From assembly GCA_002404155.1 (NCBI GenBank), contig DHJC01000065.1:741-30563 (forward strand): a stretch of DNA of 29,823 nt, read 5' to 3'. Positions 1-7,118 of the stretch are shown piece after piece. The translations under genes and the position numbers were made by a program. This stretch comes from Chloroflexi bacterium UBA4730 (GTDB lineage Bacteria > Chloroflexota > Limnocylindria > P2-11E). The stretch's first letter is position 1, and every line of letters starts with the position of its first letter. Under the pieces are notes generated by a model. That model was not told where the DNA came from and ran no database searches. It saw only the letters and a list, made by a program, of their open reading frames with translations.

Positions 1-1023
1 ACCGCCGGCGGCGCGTACGTCCCGGCGATGAGCGACGAGACGATCATCGTGAAGGGCCAGGGCACGATCTTCCTCGGCGGCCCGCCGCTCGTGAAGGCCG
101 CGACCGGCGAAGAGGTCACCGCCGAGGACCTCGGTGGCGCGGACGTGCACGCGCGGAAGAGCGGGGTCGTCGATCACTACGCGCTCGACGACGCGCACGC
201 GCTCGCGCTCGCGCGCGAGATCGTCTCCAACCTCGGGCCGCAGCCGCTCCTCTGGGGCGACGACGTGACCGCGCCGGAGGCGCCGGCGCACGACCCCGCG
301 GATCTCTACGCGATCGTGCCGGCCGACACCCGCACGCCCTACGACGTGCACGAGGTCATCGCGCGGTTCGTCGACGCCTCGAAGTTCACGGAGTTCAAGG
401 CCCTGTACGGCGAGACGCTCGTCTGCGGGTTCGCTCGGATCATGGGGTTCCGCGTCGGGATCGTCGCGAACAACGGGATCCTGTTCAGCGAGTCGGCCCT
501 CAAGGCGGCGCATTTCATCCAGCTGTGCGACCAGCGCGGCGTGCCGCTGGTGTTCCTCCAGAACGTCGCGGGCTTCATGGTCGGCAAGGAGTACGAGGAA
601 GGCGGTATCGCGAAGGACGGCGCGAAGATGGTGACCGCGGTCGCCTGCGCGGTCGTGCCGAAATTCACGGTGATCATCGGCGGCAGCTTCGGCGCCGGGA
701 ACTACGGGATGTGCGGCCGCGCCTACGGACCTCGGCAGCTCTGGTTGTGGCCCAACGCACGGATCAGCGTGATGGGCGGCGAGCAGGCCGCGACCGTCCT
801 CTCGCTGGTGGGCACCTTCGACAGCGACAAGGCTCGCGAGGACTTCAAGGCGAAGATCCGCGATCAGTACGAGACCCAAGAGGCGCCGTACTACTCGACG
901 GCGCGGCTGTGGGACGACGGGGTCATCGACCCGATGGACACCCGCGCGGTGCTCGCGCTCGGTCTCGCCGCGGCCCGCCATGCCCCGATCGTCAAGCCGC
1001 GGTACGGCGTCTTCCGGATGTGA
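1..1023 (+). CDS. Methylcrotonyl-CoA carboxylase beta subunit (carboxyltransferase), 5'-truncated by window edge
   Basis: Biotin-dependent carboxyltransferase subunit. It transfers CO2 from carboxybiotin to an acyl-CoA, most likely 3-methylcrotonyl-CoA in leucine breakdown. The frame is open from base 1 and reads TAGGAYVPAMSDE before the first ATG (28), so the real start lies outside the window. About 340 C-terminal residues are present of the roughly 535 usual for the family. The stretches GTIFLGGPPLVKAATGEEV, the DLGGADVH segment and FLQNVAGFMVG, followed by GGSFGAGNYGMCGRAY, are typical of MCC beta rather than propionyl-CoA carboxylase. The stop is TGA at 1021-1023, and the CMD-family gene begins 6 nt later, so the two are probably cotranscribed. 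A matching alpha subunit lies far away at 21105 and is broken. The carboxyltransferase family is certain; the exact substrate is inferred. Confidence 0.93.
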   Translation, partial: TAGGAYVPAMSDETIIVKGQGTIFLGGPPLVKAATGEEVTAEDLGGADVHARKSGVVDHYALDDAHALALAREIVSNLGPQPLLWGDDVTAPEAPAHDPADLYAIVPADTRTPYDVHEVIARFVDASKFTEFKALYGETLVCGFARIMGFRVGIVANNGILFSESALKAAHFIQLCDQRGVPLVFLQNVAGFMVGKEYEEGGIAKDGAKMVTAVACAVVPKFTVIIGGSFGAGNYGMCGRAYGPRQLWLWPNARISVMGGEQAATVLSLVGTFDSDKAREDFKAKIRDQYETQEAPYYSTARLWDDGVIDPMDTRAVLALGLAAARHAPIVKPRYGVFRM

Positions 1024-1029
1024 CCTGAG

Positions 1030-1602
1030 TTGGCGCGCATCAGCTACGTCGATCCGGTGACACTCACGGACCCGGAGCTCATCAGCGATCTCGAGCGCGC
1101 GCGCCGTTACGGCACGCCACGGCCGGAGACCCAGTCGATCCGCTCGCACGTGCCTGCCGTGGCGAAAGCGTTCTCGCGCGCGTGGGACGCGATCTTCCGT
1201 GAAGGGATCGTCGAACACGAGCTGAAGGAGCTCTGCCGGGTCTACGTCTCGAAGACCATCGAGTGCGACTACTGAGGGTCGCAACGGTCTCTCCGGGCCG
1301 GAGAGCATGGCCTGGTCGAGGATGACTACGCGGACCTCCTGAATTTCGAACGCTCCGAGCACTACAACGACCGCCAGAAAGCCGCGCTCCTCTACACGAG
1401 CATGCTCGTCTGGGACCCGGAGGGCGCGAGCGAGCGGGTCTGGTCCCGCCTGCGGGAGCACTTCAGCGACGAAGAGATCGTCGAGCTGGGCGCGTTCGTC
1501 TCCCTCACCTACGGGCAGCAGCGCGTGATCAAGACGTGGGACGTCGGGCACAACGAGCTGCCGGCCGAGCCCGGCGCGGGCCTCGCGCCGAAGGCTCGCT
1601 GA
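1030..1602 (+). CDS. AhpD/CMD-family redox protein, proposed selenoprotein (CxxU; in-frame TGA at 1273-1275)
   Basis: Read through the TGA at 1273-1275, this is one continuous 190-residue CMD-family protein. The codons before it give KTIECDY and those after it give GSQRSLRAGEHG, in the same frame, down to TGA at 1600-1602. Related proteins usually have CxYC followed by xxxRS here, with two Cys forming the redox-active CxxC pair. The TGA falls on the second Cys (residue 82; first Cys is 79), giving CDYU. A 7-bp hairpin at 1289-1305 has the geometry of a bacterial SECIS. Selenoprotein members of the AhpD-like group are known. The start is taken as TTG 1030, 6 nt after the carboxylase stop; the ribosome binding site is weak. 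The downstream part keeps family-like sequence (AALLYTSMLVWD, LGAFVSLTYGQQR), which argues against a decayed gene. The alternative is a recent nonsense mutation or a sequencing error (TGC to TGA). Confidence 0.72.
1276..1306 (+). promoter_or_regulatory. Candidate bacterial SECIS hairpin directly after the TGA
   Basis: CTCTCCG (1289-1295) pairs perfectly with CGGAGAG (1299-1305) around the loop GGC (1296-1298). If the closing G-C pair is open, the loop is GGGCC. The apical loop begins 20 nt after the TGA and has G in its first two positions. Known bacterial SECIS elements have the loop about 16-37 nt after the UGA with a G at the loop start. The helix lies inside the coding sequence, as expected for bacteria. 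No covariance test was possible. Confidence 0.62.
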
Positions 1603-1982
1603 TGGCCCACCTCCCCCACATCAGCGGGACCGCGGACGAGATCCGCGCGCGAGTGCCCGCGGTGCTAAGGGCGTACACGCGCACGCGCGACTCCGTGCTG
1701 CGCTCCGGCGTCGCGGACCAGCACCTGAAGGAGCGCTGCTTCGCGTACCTGGCGACGGGTGTGGACGCGCTCGAGCTGCACAGCCTCGATGACCGAGAGC
1801 GCGCCGCGCTCGAATGGGCCGCTGCCATCGCCTGGGACTCGGATCGCGCGGCCGATGCGCTCTGGTCGCGGCTGCGCGCCCTCTTCACCGAACCGGAGCT
1901 CGTCGACCTCGGGTGTGCGATCGGCTTCGAGCTCGGCTACCAGCACTGGCGCCGAACGATCGGGCTCGCGGCGCGCGACTAG
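1602..1982 (+). CDS. CMD-family paralogue lacking the redox cysteines
   Basis: A 126-residue protein whose ATG (1602) shares its A with the TGA stop of the preceding CMD gene, so the two are translationally coupled. The fold pattern resembles its neighbour: HISGTADEIRARVPAVL corresponds to the helix before the motif, DRERAALEWAAAIAWD to the segment after it, and LVDLGCAIGFELGYQHWRR to the C-terminal helix. The CxxC position is replaced by FAYLATGVDALELHS, without cysteine. It therefore probably cannot do disulfide chemistry itself. It could be a structural partner forming a hetero-oligomer with the upstream protein, since CMD proteins commonly assemble as trimers or hexamers, or a binding protein. 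The gene ends in TAG 1980-1982 and overlaps by 4 bp, tail to tail, with the hydrolase on the other strand. Confidence 0.8.
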   Translation: MAHLPHISGTADEIRARVPAVLRAYTRTRDSVLRSGVADQHLKERCFAYLATGVDALELHSLDDRERAALEWAAAIAWDSDRAADALWSRLRALFTEPELVDLGCAIGFELGYQHWRRTIGLAARD

Positions 1983-3046
1983 GCCCGGAGTCGCTCCTTC
2001 ATCCAGTCGGCCATCGCCGGCCGGTACTTGTACGTGATGTTGTTGCAGACGTGATTGCCTTCGGGGTACATGAGGAGCGTCGCGTGCTTCGCCTCGCGAA
2101 CGATCCGCTCAGCCTGCCCCGGGGGGAAGAGCCGGTCCTTCGCGCCGTGGATGACGAGCACCGGGCAGTCGACCTTGTCGATCACACCATGCAGCGACAT
2201 CTGCTTCGACTTCTCGAACGCTTCGGCCTCGTCGCGCGAGTGCGTGTAATGGACGTAGCCACCCTTGGTGAGCGAGTTCAGCGCCGGCCAGCACTCAGAG
2301 AGGTCGTACGGGCCGGCGAGCGCGATGAGCGCACGCAGCCGCTTCTCCTTGGCCGCAGCGAACGGCCCGTAGATGCCGCCCATGCTGATGCCCATGAGGC
2401 CGACGCGAGAGAGATCGAGGTCGTCCCGGCCGCGCAGGCCATCGAGGATCGCCGTCACCACGCCTGACCAGTCCGGACGGATCGGGAAGCGGCGCTCATT
2501 CTCGCCCTGACCCGGACCGTCGACGGACAGCGTCGCCATTCCGCGCTTGAGGAAGTCGTTCTCCATCGCGAAGAGCTCTTCCTTCACCGAGTCGAGGCCC
2601 GGGACCATGAGGACGACCGGCGGACGAGCGACACCGCGCGGCCGGCGCAGGTTGCCGGGGACCACGGCGCCTTCGAACGGCAGCTCGACACGCTCGCCCG
2701 GCGGATCGAGGCCCGGGAGCGCCTTCCGATAGGCGTCGACCGTCCGGCGCGCGAGGTCCTCGTGCAGTCCGCGGTCCTCGAACCAGAGGAACTTGCCGAG
2801 GTGGTACGACCACGCGGCGCGCTGGTACGCCTCCGTCGCGGTCACCGTGTGGCCCGCGCGCGTCGCGGCATCCGCCAGCGCCTTGTGCGCATCGCCGGTG
2901 TCGCGCCAGTAGGGCGCCCAGTCCTTCCATTCGCTCAGCATCGCGAGCGCGCGTTCGAAGTCGTTCAGGTCGATGCCGTTCGCGACGAAGCGCGGCTTCC
3001 AATGGGATGCCGCGAGCTGCACACGATTCTGCGCCTCGACCGCCAT
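1979..3046 (-). CDS. Alpha/beta hydrolase, 2,6-dihydroxypseudooxynicotine hydrolase-like (C-C bond hydrolase)
   Basis: A 355-residue serine hydrolase with a helical N-terminal region (about 1-120) before the alpha/beta-hydrolase core, the architecture of 2,6-dihydroxypseudooxynicotine hydrolase and related DUF1100/FrsA-like enzymes. The nucleophile lies in GISMGG (Ser221), the acid in GAKDRLFPP (Asp304) and the base in EGNHVCNN (His332). A Glu in the segment AGPYDLSEC (Glu251) falls where the nicotine-pathway enzyme has its extra catalytic Glu. That enzyme cleaves a C-C bond next to a hydroxypyridine. It is the last gene of the long minus-strand run. Its ATG (3046) shares one base with the TGA of the nitrilase gene (TGATG). 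Other members act as esterases, so the substrate remains open, but the Mo-hydroxylase and amidase nearby make a heterocycle plausible. Confidence 0.85.
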   Translation of the reverse strand: MAVEAQNRVQLAASHWKPRFVANGIDLNDFERALAMLSEWKDWAPYWRDTGDAHKALADAATRAGHTVTATEAYQRAAWSYHLGKFLWFEDRGLHEDLARRTVDAYRKALPGLDPPGERVELPFEGAVVPGNLRRPRGVARPPVVLMVPGLDSVKEELFAMENDFLKRGMATLSVDGPGQGENERRFPIRPDWSGVVTAILDGLRGRDDLDLSRVGLMGISMGGIYGPFAAAKEKRLRALIALAGPYDLSECWPALNSLTKGGYVHYTHSRDEAEAFEKSKQMSLHGVIDKVDCPVLVIHGAKDRLFPPGQAERIVREAKHATLLMYPEGNHVCNNITYKYRPAMADWMKERLRA

Positions 3047-3996
3047 CAGGTCGCCCTCGTCGTCCGGATCTTCTCGTACTCGCGTGGCCAGGTATCGAGC
3101 CCACGGCGCTCGTAGTGGTACTCGAACGCGTCGGCCTGCGGCCGGGTGAGCTCGCCGTAAAGCTCCGGTCGCCGGTCGTGCGACTGGCCCGGCCGGGACC
3201 AGAGCACGTCCGCGTCCGACCCGGGCGGCGACAGCATCTCGTCGTCGTAGAAGTGCGACCGCAGGACGCGGAGCCGGTCGAGGTCGAGCTCGGCGCAGGC
3301 CATGCCCGGGCCGTCGACGGTCGCGAGCATCCGCTCCGGTGACGCGATGCAGGTCCGGCCGTTGCCGCCGCCGAACAGGTTCTGATCCAGCACCACGTAG
3401 ACGAGGTTCTCCGCGGCCCGCGCGCGCGCGACGGCGCGCCAAGTGTCCTGGAGCCGCGTCCGCGTCGGCGAGTGCACGCCGCCGCCCGGCGCAACGATGA
3501 TGTCGGCGCCTCGCAGCATGAGGATCCGCGAGAGCTCCGGCACGAACAGCTCACTGCAGATGAGCAGCCCTATGCGGCCGAACGGCGCATCCACGGTGAT
3601 GAGCTCGTCGCCCGGCAGGACGTGATGCCGGCCACCCATGAGATAGGCGTTGAAGATCGGGTGGTTCGGCTGCACGCGGCGGTACGTCGCGCGCACGTCG
3701 CCGTCGTCGTCGATGAGCTTGTGGGTGATGTGGAACGTATCCGGAAGCGATGCCCGCTCGAGCCGCCCCGCGCTCACCCAGACCTTGCGCCGGCGTGCGG
3801 CCTCGCGGACGCGGTCGAAGGCATCGTTCTCCAGCGGGCCGGAGTACGGACCCGGGTAGCCCTCGGGGAACACGACGTAGGCCACCCCTTGGTCCGCCGC
3901 GTCATCGATGAACCGGATGGCCTGCTCGGCGTTCCGATGCTCTTCGACGCCCATGAAGGACGGCGGCTGCACCGCCGCGACCCGTGCGCCGCTCAT
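3046..3996 (-). CDS. Carbon-nitrogen hydrolase (nitrilase superfamily), with Arg in place of the catalytic Lys
   Basis: A 316-residue member of the nitrilase/amidase superfamily, which hydrolyses nitriles, amides or carbamoyl groups in the cytoplasm. The catalytic Glu is in VVFPEGYPG (Glu45) and the nucleophile in LLICSELFVPE (Cys147), followed by the usual GADIIVAPGGG strand. The segment normally reading Y-R-K-T-H-L is here YRRVQP, so the third catalytic residue is Arg107 instead of Lys. This may alter or abolish ordinary amidase activity, or mark a divergent subfamily. The ATG (3996) overlaps the E2 stop in ATGA (4 nt), and the 3' end overlaps the next gene by 1 nt. In nicotine catabolism an omega-amidase of this superfamily works next to the C-C hydrolase, which is a suggestive parallel. 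Confidence 0.87.
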   Translation of the reverse strand: MSGARVAAVQPPSFMGVEEHRNAEQAIRFIDDAADQGVAYVVFPEGYPGPYSGPLENDAFDRVREAARRRKVWVSAGRLERASLPDTFHITHKLIDDDGDVRATYRRVQPNHPIFNAYLMGGRHHVLPGDELITVDAPFGRIGLLICSELFVPELSRILMLRGADIIVAPGGGVHSPTRTRLQDTWRAVARARAAENLVYVVLDQNLFGGGNGRTCIASPERMLATVDGPGMACAELDLDRLRVLRSHFYDDEMLSPPGSDADVLWSRPGQSHDRRPELYGELTRPQADAFEYHYERRGLDTWPREYEKIRTTRAT

Positions 3997-5129
3997 TCGC
4001 CCGCCTCGATCCGCTTCGCCACGTCGTCGAGGAAGCGTGCCGCGTCCGCCCCGTCCGCGACACGGTGGTCGACCGAGAGCGTGAGGGTCACGACCGGGCG
4101 GATCTCCGCCTTGCCGTCGCGCGCGACCACGCGATCGCGCACCCGACCCATCGCCAGGATCGCCGCCTCCGGCGGGTTGACCAACGCCGTGAAGCGGTCG
4201 ACGCCGAGCGAGCCGAGATTCGAGACCGAGAGCATCGCACCGGTGAGCGCGTCCGCGCCGAGCCGCGCTACGCGCGCACCCTCCTCCAACCGCTCGCGCT
4301 CCTTCGCCAGCGCGGCGAGGTCCTTCGTGTCGGCGTCGTGGATCACGGGAACGAGCAGCCCGTCGGTCACGGCGACGGCGAGACCGATGTGCGCGCCTGT
4401 ACGCTCGACGATCGCGTCGCCGTCGAACCGCGAACGGAGGCGCGGGTGCGCGGCGAGCGCCTTCGCCGCCGCGGAAACGACCACGTCGGTGTACGACGCG
4501 CCGGCGGCCTTGCGCGCGGTGTTCGCCTGGCTCATGTCGACATCGCGCTCGATCGAGAACTGCGGCGCTTCGCTCGACGACCGGCTCATCGCCGTCGCGA
4601 TCGCCTTCCGCATGCGCGAGAGCGGGATGCGCTTCTCGCCCGCGGACCCCGCGGACGCCAGCGCGGCTGCGGCCGCCTCCACGTCCTCGATCGAGATGCG
4701 AGGCGGCTTGGAGGCCGTGACGGTGGCGAGATCGATGCCGAGCTCGTGCGCCCGCTTTCGCGCCGCGGGGGACGCGATGACGCGATCGGCGGAGGACGAG
4801 GACGATCCAGGAATGGCCTGCGGGGGAGCTGGCTCCGACGAACGGGCGGTTCGAGGCGGCTCACCCGCATCAGGCAGTACCTCGTCCGCCGTCGACGTGA
4901 TGATCGCGACCACCGTCGTCACGGGCACCATGTCCTCGGGCTGGGCGAGGATGCGGCGCAGGAAGCCCGTGGTCGTCGCCGGCACCTCCATCGCCGCTTT
5001 GTCGGTCTCGACCTCGAAGAGCACCTCGCCTTCGGTGACCCGGTCGCCTTCGGCCTTGTGCCACGCGATGAGCCGGCCCTCGTCCATGGTGAGGCCGAGC
5101 TTCGGCATGATCACGCGCGTCGCGCTCAC
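3993..5129 (-). CDS. Dihydrolipoamide acyltransferase (E2) of a 2-oxo acid/acetoin dehydrogenase complex
   Basis: The core E2 subunit, 378 residues, takes an acyl group from E1 on its lipoyl arm and passes it to CoA. Domains in order: one lipoyl domain (about 1-78) with the lipoylated Lys in VETDKAAMEV (Lys44); a Pro/Ser-rich linker; a peripheral subunit-binding domain (about 117-153, ASPAARKRAHELGIDL); and a catalytic domain (about 165-378) ending in the active-site motif SVDHRVADG (His355, Asp359). It starts with GTG at 5129 in a GTGA overlap with the E1 beta stop. A single lipoyl domain is typical of bacterial acetoin or branched-chain complexes. No E3 (dihydrolipoamide dehydrogenase) gene is seen in the window, so E3 must be shared from elsewhere. 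Confidence 0.93.
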   Translation of the reverse strand: MSATRVIMPKLGLTMDEGRLIAWHKAEGDRVTEGEVLFEVETDKAAMEVPATTTGFLRRILAQPEDMVPVTTVVAIITSTADEVLPDAGEPPRTARSSEPAPPQAIPGSSSSSADRVIASPAARKRAHELGIDLATVTASKPPRISIEDVEAAAAALASAGSAGEKRIPLSRMRKAIATAMSRSSSEAPQFSIERDVDMSQANTARKAAGASYTDVVVSAAAKALAAHPRLRSRFDGDAIVERTGAHIGLAVAVTDGLLVPVIHDADTKDLAALAKERERLEEGARVARLGADALTGAMLSVSNLGSLGVDRFTALVNPPEAAILAMGRVRDRVVARDGKAEIRPVVTLTLSVDHRVADGADAARFLDDVAKRIEAGE

Positions 5130-6166
5130 CCGGCGACGAGCTCCCGCGCGGCCTTCACGATGTCCGCGACCTGCGGCACGACGCCCAGCTCGAGCGGTTG
5201 CGCGTACGGGATCGGCGTGTCGACCCCGGCGAGCCGCCGCGGCGGCGCGTCGAGATCGTCGAACGCCTCTTCCGCGACGATCGCGGCGATCTCAGCGCCG
5301 TAGCCGCCACGCTTGATGGCCTCGTGCACCACCAGGCAGCGCCGGGTCTTGCGGACCGACGAGAGGATCTTCTCCTTGTCGAGCGGGACGAGCGAGCGCA
5401 CGTCGACGACCTCGGCGGCGATGCCCAGGTCGGCGAGCTTCGCGGCGGCCTCGAGCGAGAGGAGCACGTCGCGCGACCACGTCACGATCGTGACGTCCGT
5501 GCCCTCGCGCTTCACGTCGGCCCTCCCGAGCGGGACGAGATGCTCGCCCGTCGGGACCGCGCCCTTCGTGCGGTACAGCAGCTTGTGCTCGATGAACATG
5601 ACCGGATCGTCGTCGCGGATCGCGGCGGCGAGGAGACCCTTCGCGTCCGCGGGTGTCGACGGCATGACGACCTTCAGCCCCGCGACGTGGGTGAACCACG
5701 CCTCGAGCGACTTCGAGTGCTGCGCGGCGTTCCCCCGCCCCGAGCCGCCCTGGGTCCGGACGACGAGCGGCACCCGCGCCTGGCCGCCGAACATGAACCG
5801 GTTCTGCGCGGCCTGGTTGACGATCTGGTCGATCGCGAGGCCGGAGAAGTCGATGTACATCAGCTCGGCGACCGGCCGCAGCCCGGTGAGCGCGGCACCG
5901 ACGGCGGTCCCGACGAGGCCGATCTCGCTGATCGGGGTCTGGCGGATGCGATCCGGTCCGAACTCCGCGAGCAGGCCGGCGGTCACCTGGAACGCCCCAC
6001 CGTGCTCGGCGATGTCCTCGCCCAGCACGATGACGCGCGGATCGCGCTGCATCTCGAGGCGGAGCGCGTCGTTGAGCGCCTCCGCGTAGAACATCTCGCG
6101 GGTCTCTTGAACGGCTGCGGGGCCTAGCACCGCGGCCGGGGAGGACGGGACTCTAGTAGGAGGCAT
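5126..6166 (-). CDS. 2-oxo acid/acetoin dehydrogenase E1 component, beta subunit
   Basis: A 346-residue transketolase-like subunit that completes the thiamin diphosphate site of the alpha2beta2 E1. Recognisable segments are REMFYAEALNDALR, VLGEDIAEHGG, RIRQTPISEIGLVGTAVG, the Pyr-domain stretch QAAQNRFMFGGQ and QGGSGRGNAAQHSKSLE, and the C-terminal transketolase domain with VVDVRSLVPLDKEKIL. The start at ATG 6166 is chosen because GGAGG lies 7 nt before it. This makes it overlap the E1 alpha coding end by 14 nt and adds a 24-residue extension before the conserved core; an internal ATG at 6094 would remove the extension. It ends in GTGA coupled to E2. The family is certain; acetoin, pyruvate or branched-chain 2-oxo acid as substrate is not resolved. 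Confidence 0.93.
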   Translation of the reverse strand: MPPTRVPSSPAAVLGPAAVQETREMFYAEALNDALRLEMQRDPRVIVLGEDIAEHGGAFQVTAGLLAEFGPDRIRQTPISEIGLVGTAVGAALTGLRPVAELMYIDFSGLAIDQIVNQAAQNRFMFGGQARVPLVVRTQGGSGRGNAAQHSKSLEAWFTHVAGLKVVMPSTPADAKGLLAAAIRDDDPVMFIEHKLLYRTKGAVPTGEHLVPLGRADVKREGTDVTIVTWSRDVLLSLEAAAKLADLGIAAEVVDVRSLVPLDKEKILSSVRKTRRCLVVHEAIKRGGYGAEIAAIVAEEAFDDLDAPPRRLAGVDTPIPYAQPLELGVVPQVADIVKAARELVAG

Positions 6167-7118
6167 AGATGTCCTCCGGGAACTTCAGCGGTGATGCCGG
6201 TGGCCCGGCCTCGGCCCAGGCGACGGCGCGCTCCATTTCGTCGTCGACCGCGCGGTCGATCGCGTCGAGCTCGGCCTCGGTCCCGAGGCCGTCGCGCACG
6301 ATCCACCCGCGGGCGTCGAGCAGCGGGTCGAAGGCGGTCTTCCAGCCCTCGATCTCCTCCTTGGTCTGGTACTTCCGCGGGTCGCCGTAGTAGTGGCCCT
6401 CGTGGCGGTACGACTCGCACACGAGCAGCGTCGGGCCGCCGCCCTTCCGGGCTCGCGCGATCGCCTCGCTGGCGGCCGCGTACACGGCGGCGACGTCGCG
6501 ACCGTCTACACGCACGCCCGGCATGCCGTACCCCGCGGCACGCACCGAGATGTCCTCGATCGCGAACGCCTTCTTCGCCGGGAAGCTCTCGGCGTACTGG
6601 TTGTTCTCGCAGACGTAGATGACCGGCAGCTTCCAGATCGCCGCGATGTTCAGCGACTCGTGGAACGTGCCTTGGTTCGCGGCACCGTCGCCGAAGAAGG
6701 AGACTGCGACCTGATCCGTGCCGAGCTGCTTCGCGGTGAGCGCCGCGCCGGTCGCGATGGGGATGCCGCCGCCGACGATGCCGTTCGCGCCGAGGTTGCC
6801 CTTCGACGTATCGGCGATGTGCATCGAACCGCCGCGGCCGCGGCAGTAGCCGGTCTCGCGGCCGAGCAGCTCGGCGAACATCTTCCCGAGCTCCGCCCGC
6901 TTCGCGATGCAGTGGCCGTGGCCGCGATGGGTGGAAGTGATCCAGTCGTCGTCGCGGAGGTGCTCGCACACGCCCGCGGCGATCGCCTCCTCCCCGGCGT
7001 AGCTGTGGATCGTGCCCCAGATCTTGTTCTCGCCGAACAGCGTCGTGCTCCGCTGCTCGAAACGGCGGATCGTGCGCATGACGCGGTAGAGGTGCAGCGC
7101 GGTCTGCTTGTCCATCAT
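6153..7118 (-). CDS. 2-oxo acid/acetoin dehydrogenase E1 component, alpha subunit
   Basis: A 321-residue thiamin-diphosphate-binding subunit. The ThDP motif begins at GDGAANQGTFHES (Gly143) and ends at ENN (Asn172-173). The segments RGHGHCIAKR, GRGGSMH and GVRVDGRDVAAVY are typical. The length and the SYRHEGHYYGDP region resemble acetoin dehydrogenase alpha more than the longer branched-chain E1 alpha. Two start codons are adjacent. ATG 7118 overlaps the upstream stop in ATGA, while ATG 7115 sits at a better distance from the AGGAG just before it, so the real start may be one codon in. Cotranscribed with E1 beta and E2. It may cleave a 2-oxo acid or acetoin-like diketone produced by the hydrolases of the operon, giving an acyl-CoA. 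Confidence 0.93.
   Translation of the reverse strand: MMDKQTALHLYRVMRTIRRFEQRSTTLFGENKIWGTIHSYAGEEAIAAGVCEHLRDDDWITSTHRGHGHCIAKRAELGKMFAELLGRETGYCRGRGGSMHIADTSKGNLGANGIVGGGIPIATGAALTAKQLGTDQVAVSFFGDGAANQGTFHESLNIAAIWKLPVIYVCENNQYAESFPAKKAFAIEDISVRAAGYGMPGVRVDGRDVAAVYAAASEAIARARKGGGPTLLVCESYRHEGHYYGDPRKYQTKEEIEGWKTAFDPLLDARGWIVRDGLGTEAELDAIDRAVDDEMERAVAWAEAGPPASPLKFPEDIYASY

Noticed and set aside
1276..1602. Separate gene starting at ATG 1402 after the TGA
   Set aside because: It is in the same frame as the upstream half with no indel, the conserved segment begins directly after the TGA, and no ribosome binding site precedes 1402.
3472..5316. 614-codon open frame on the plus strand
   Set aside because: Antisense to the nitrilase and E2 genes, which are clearly real; low-complexity Arg/Ser/Ala translation.
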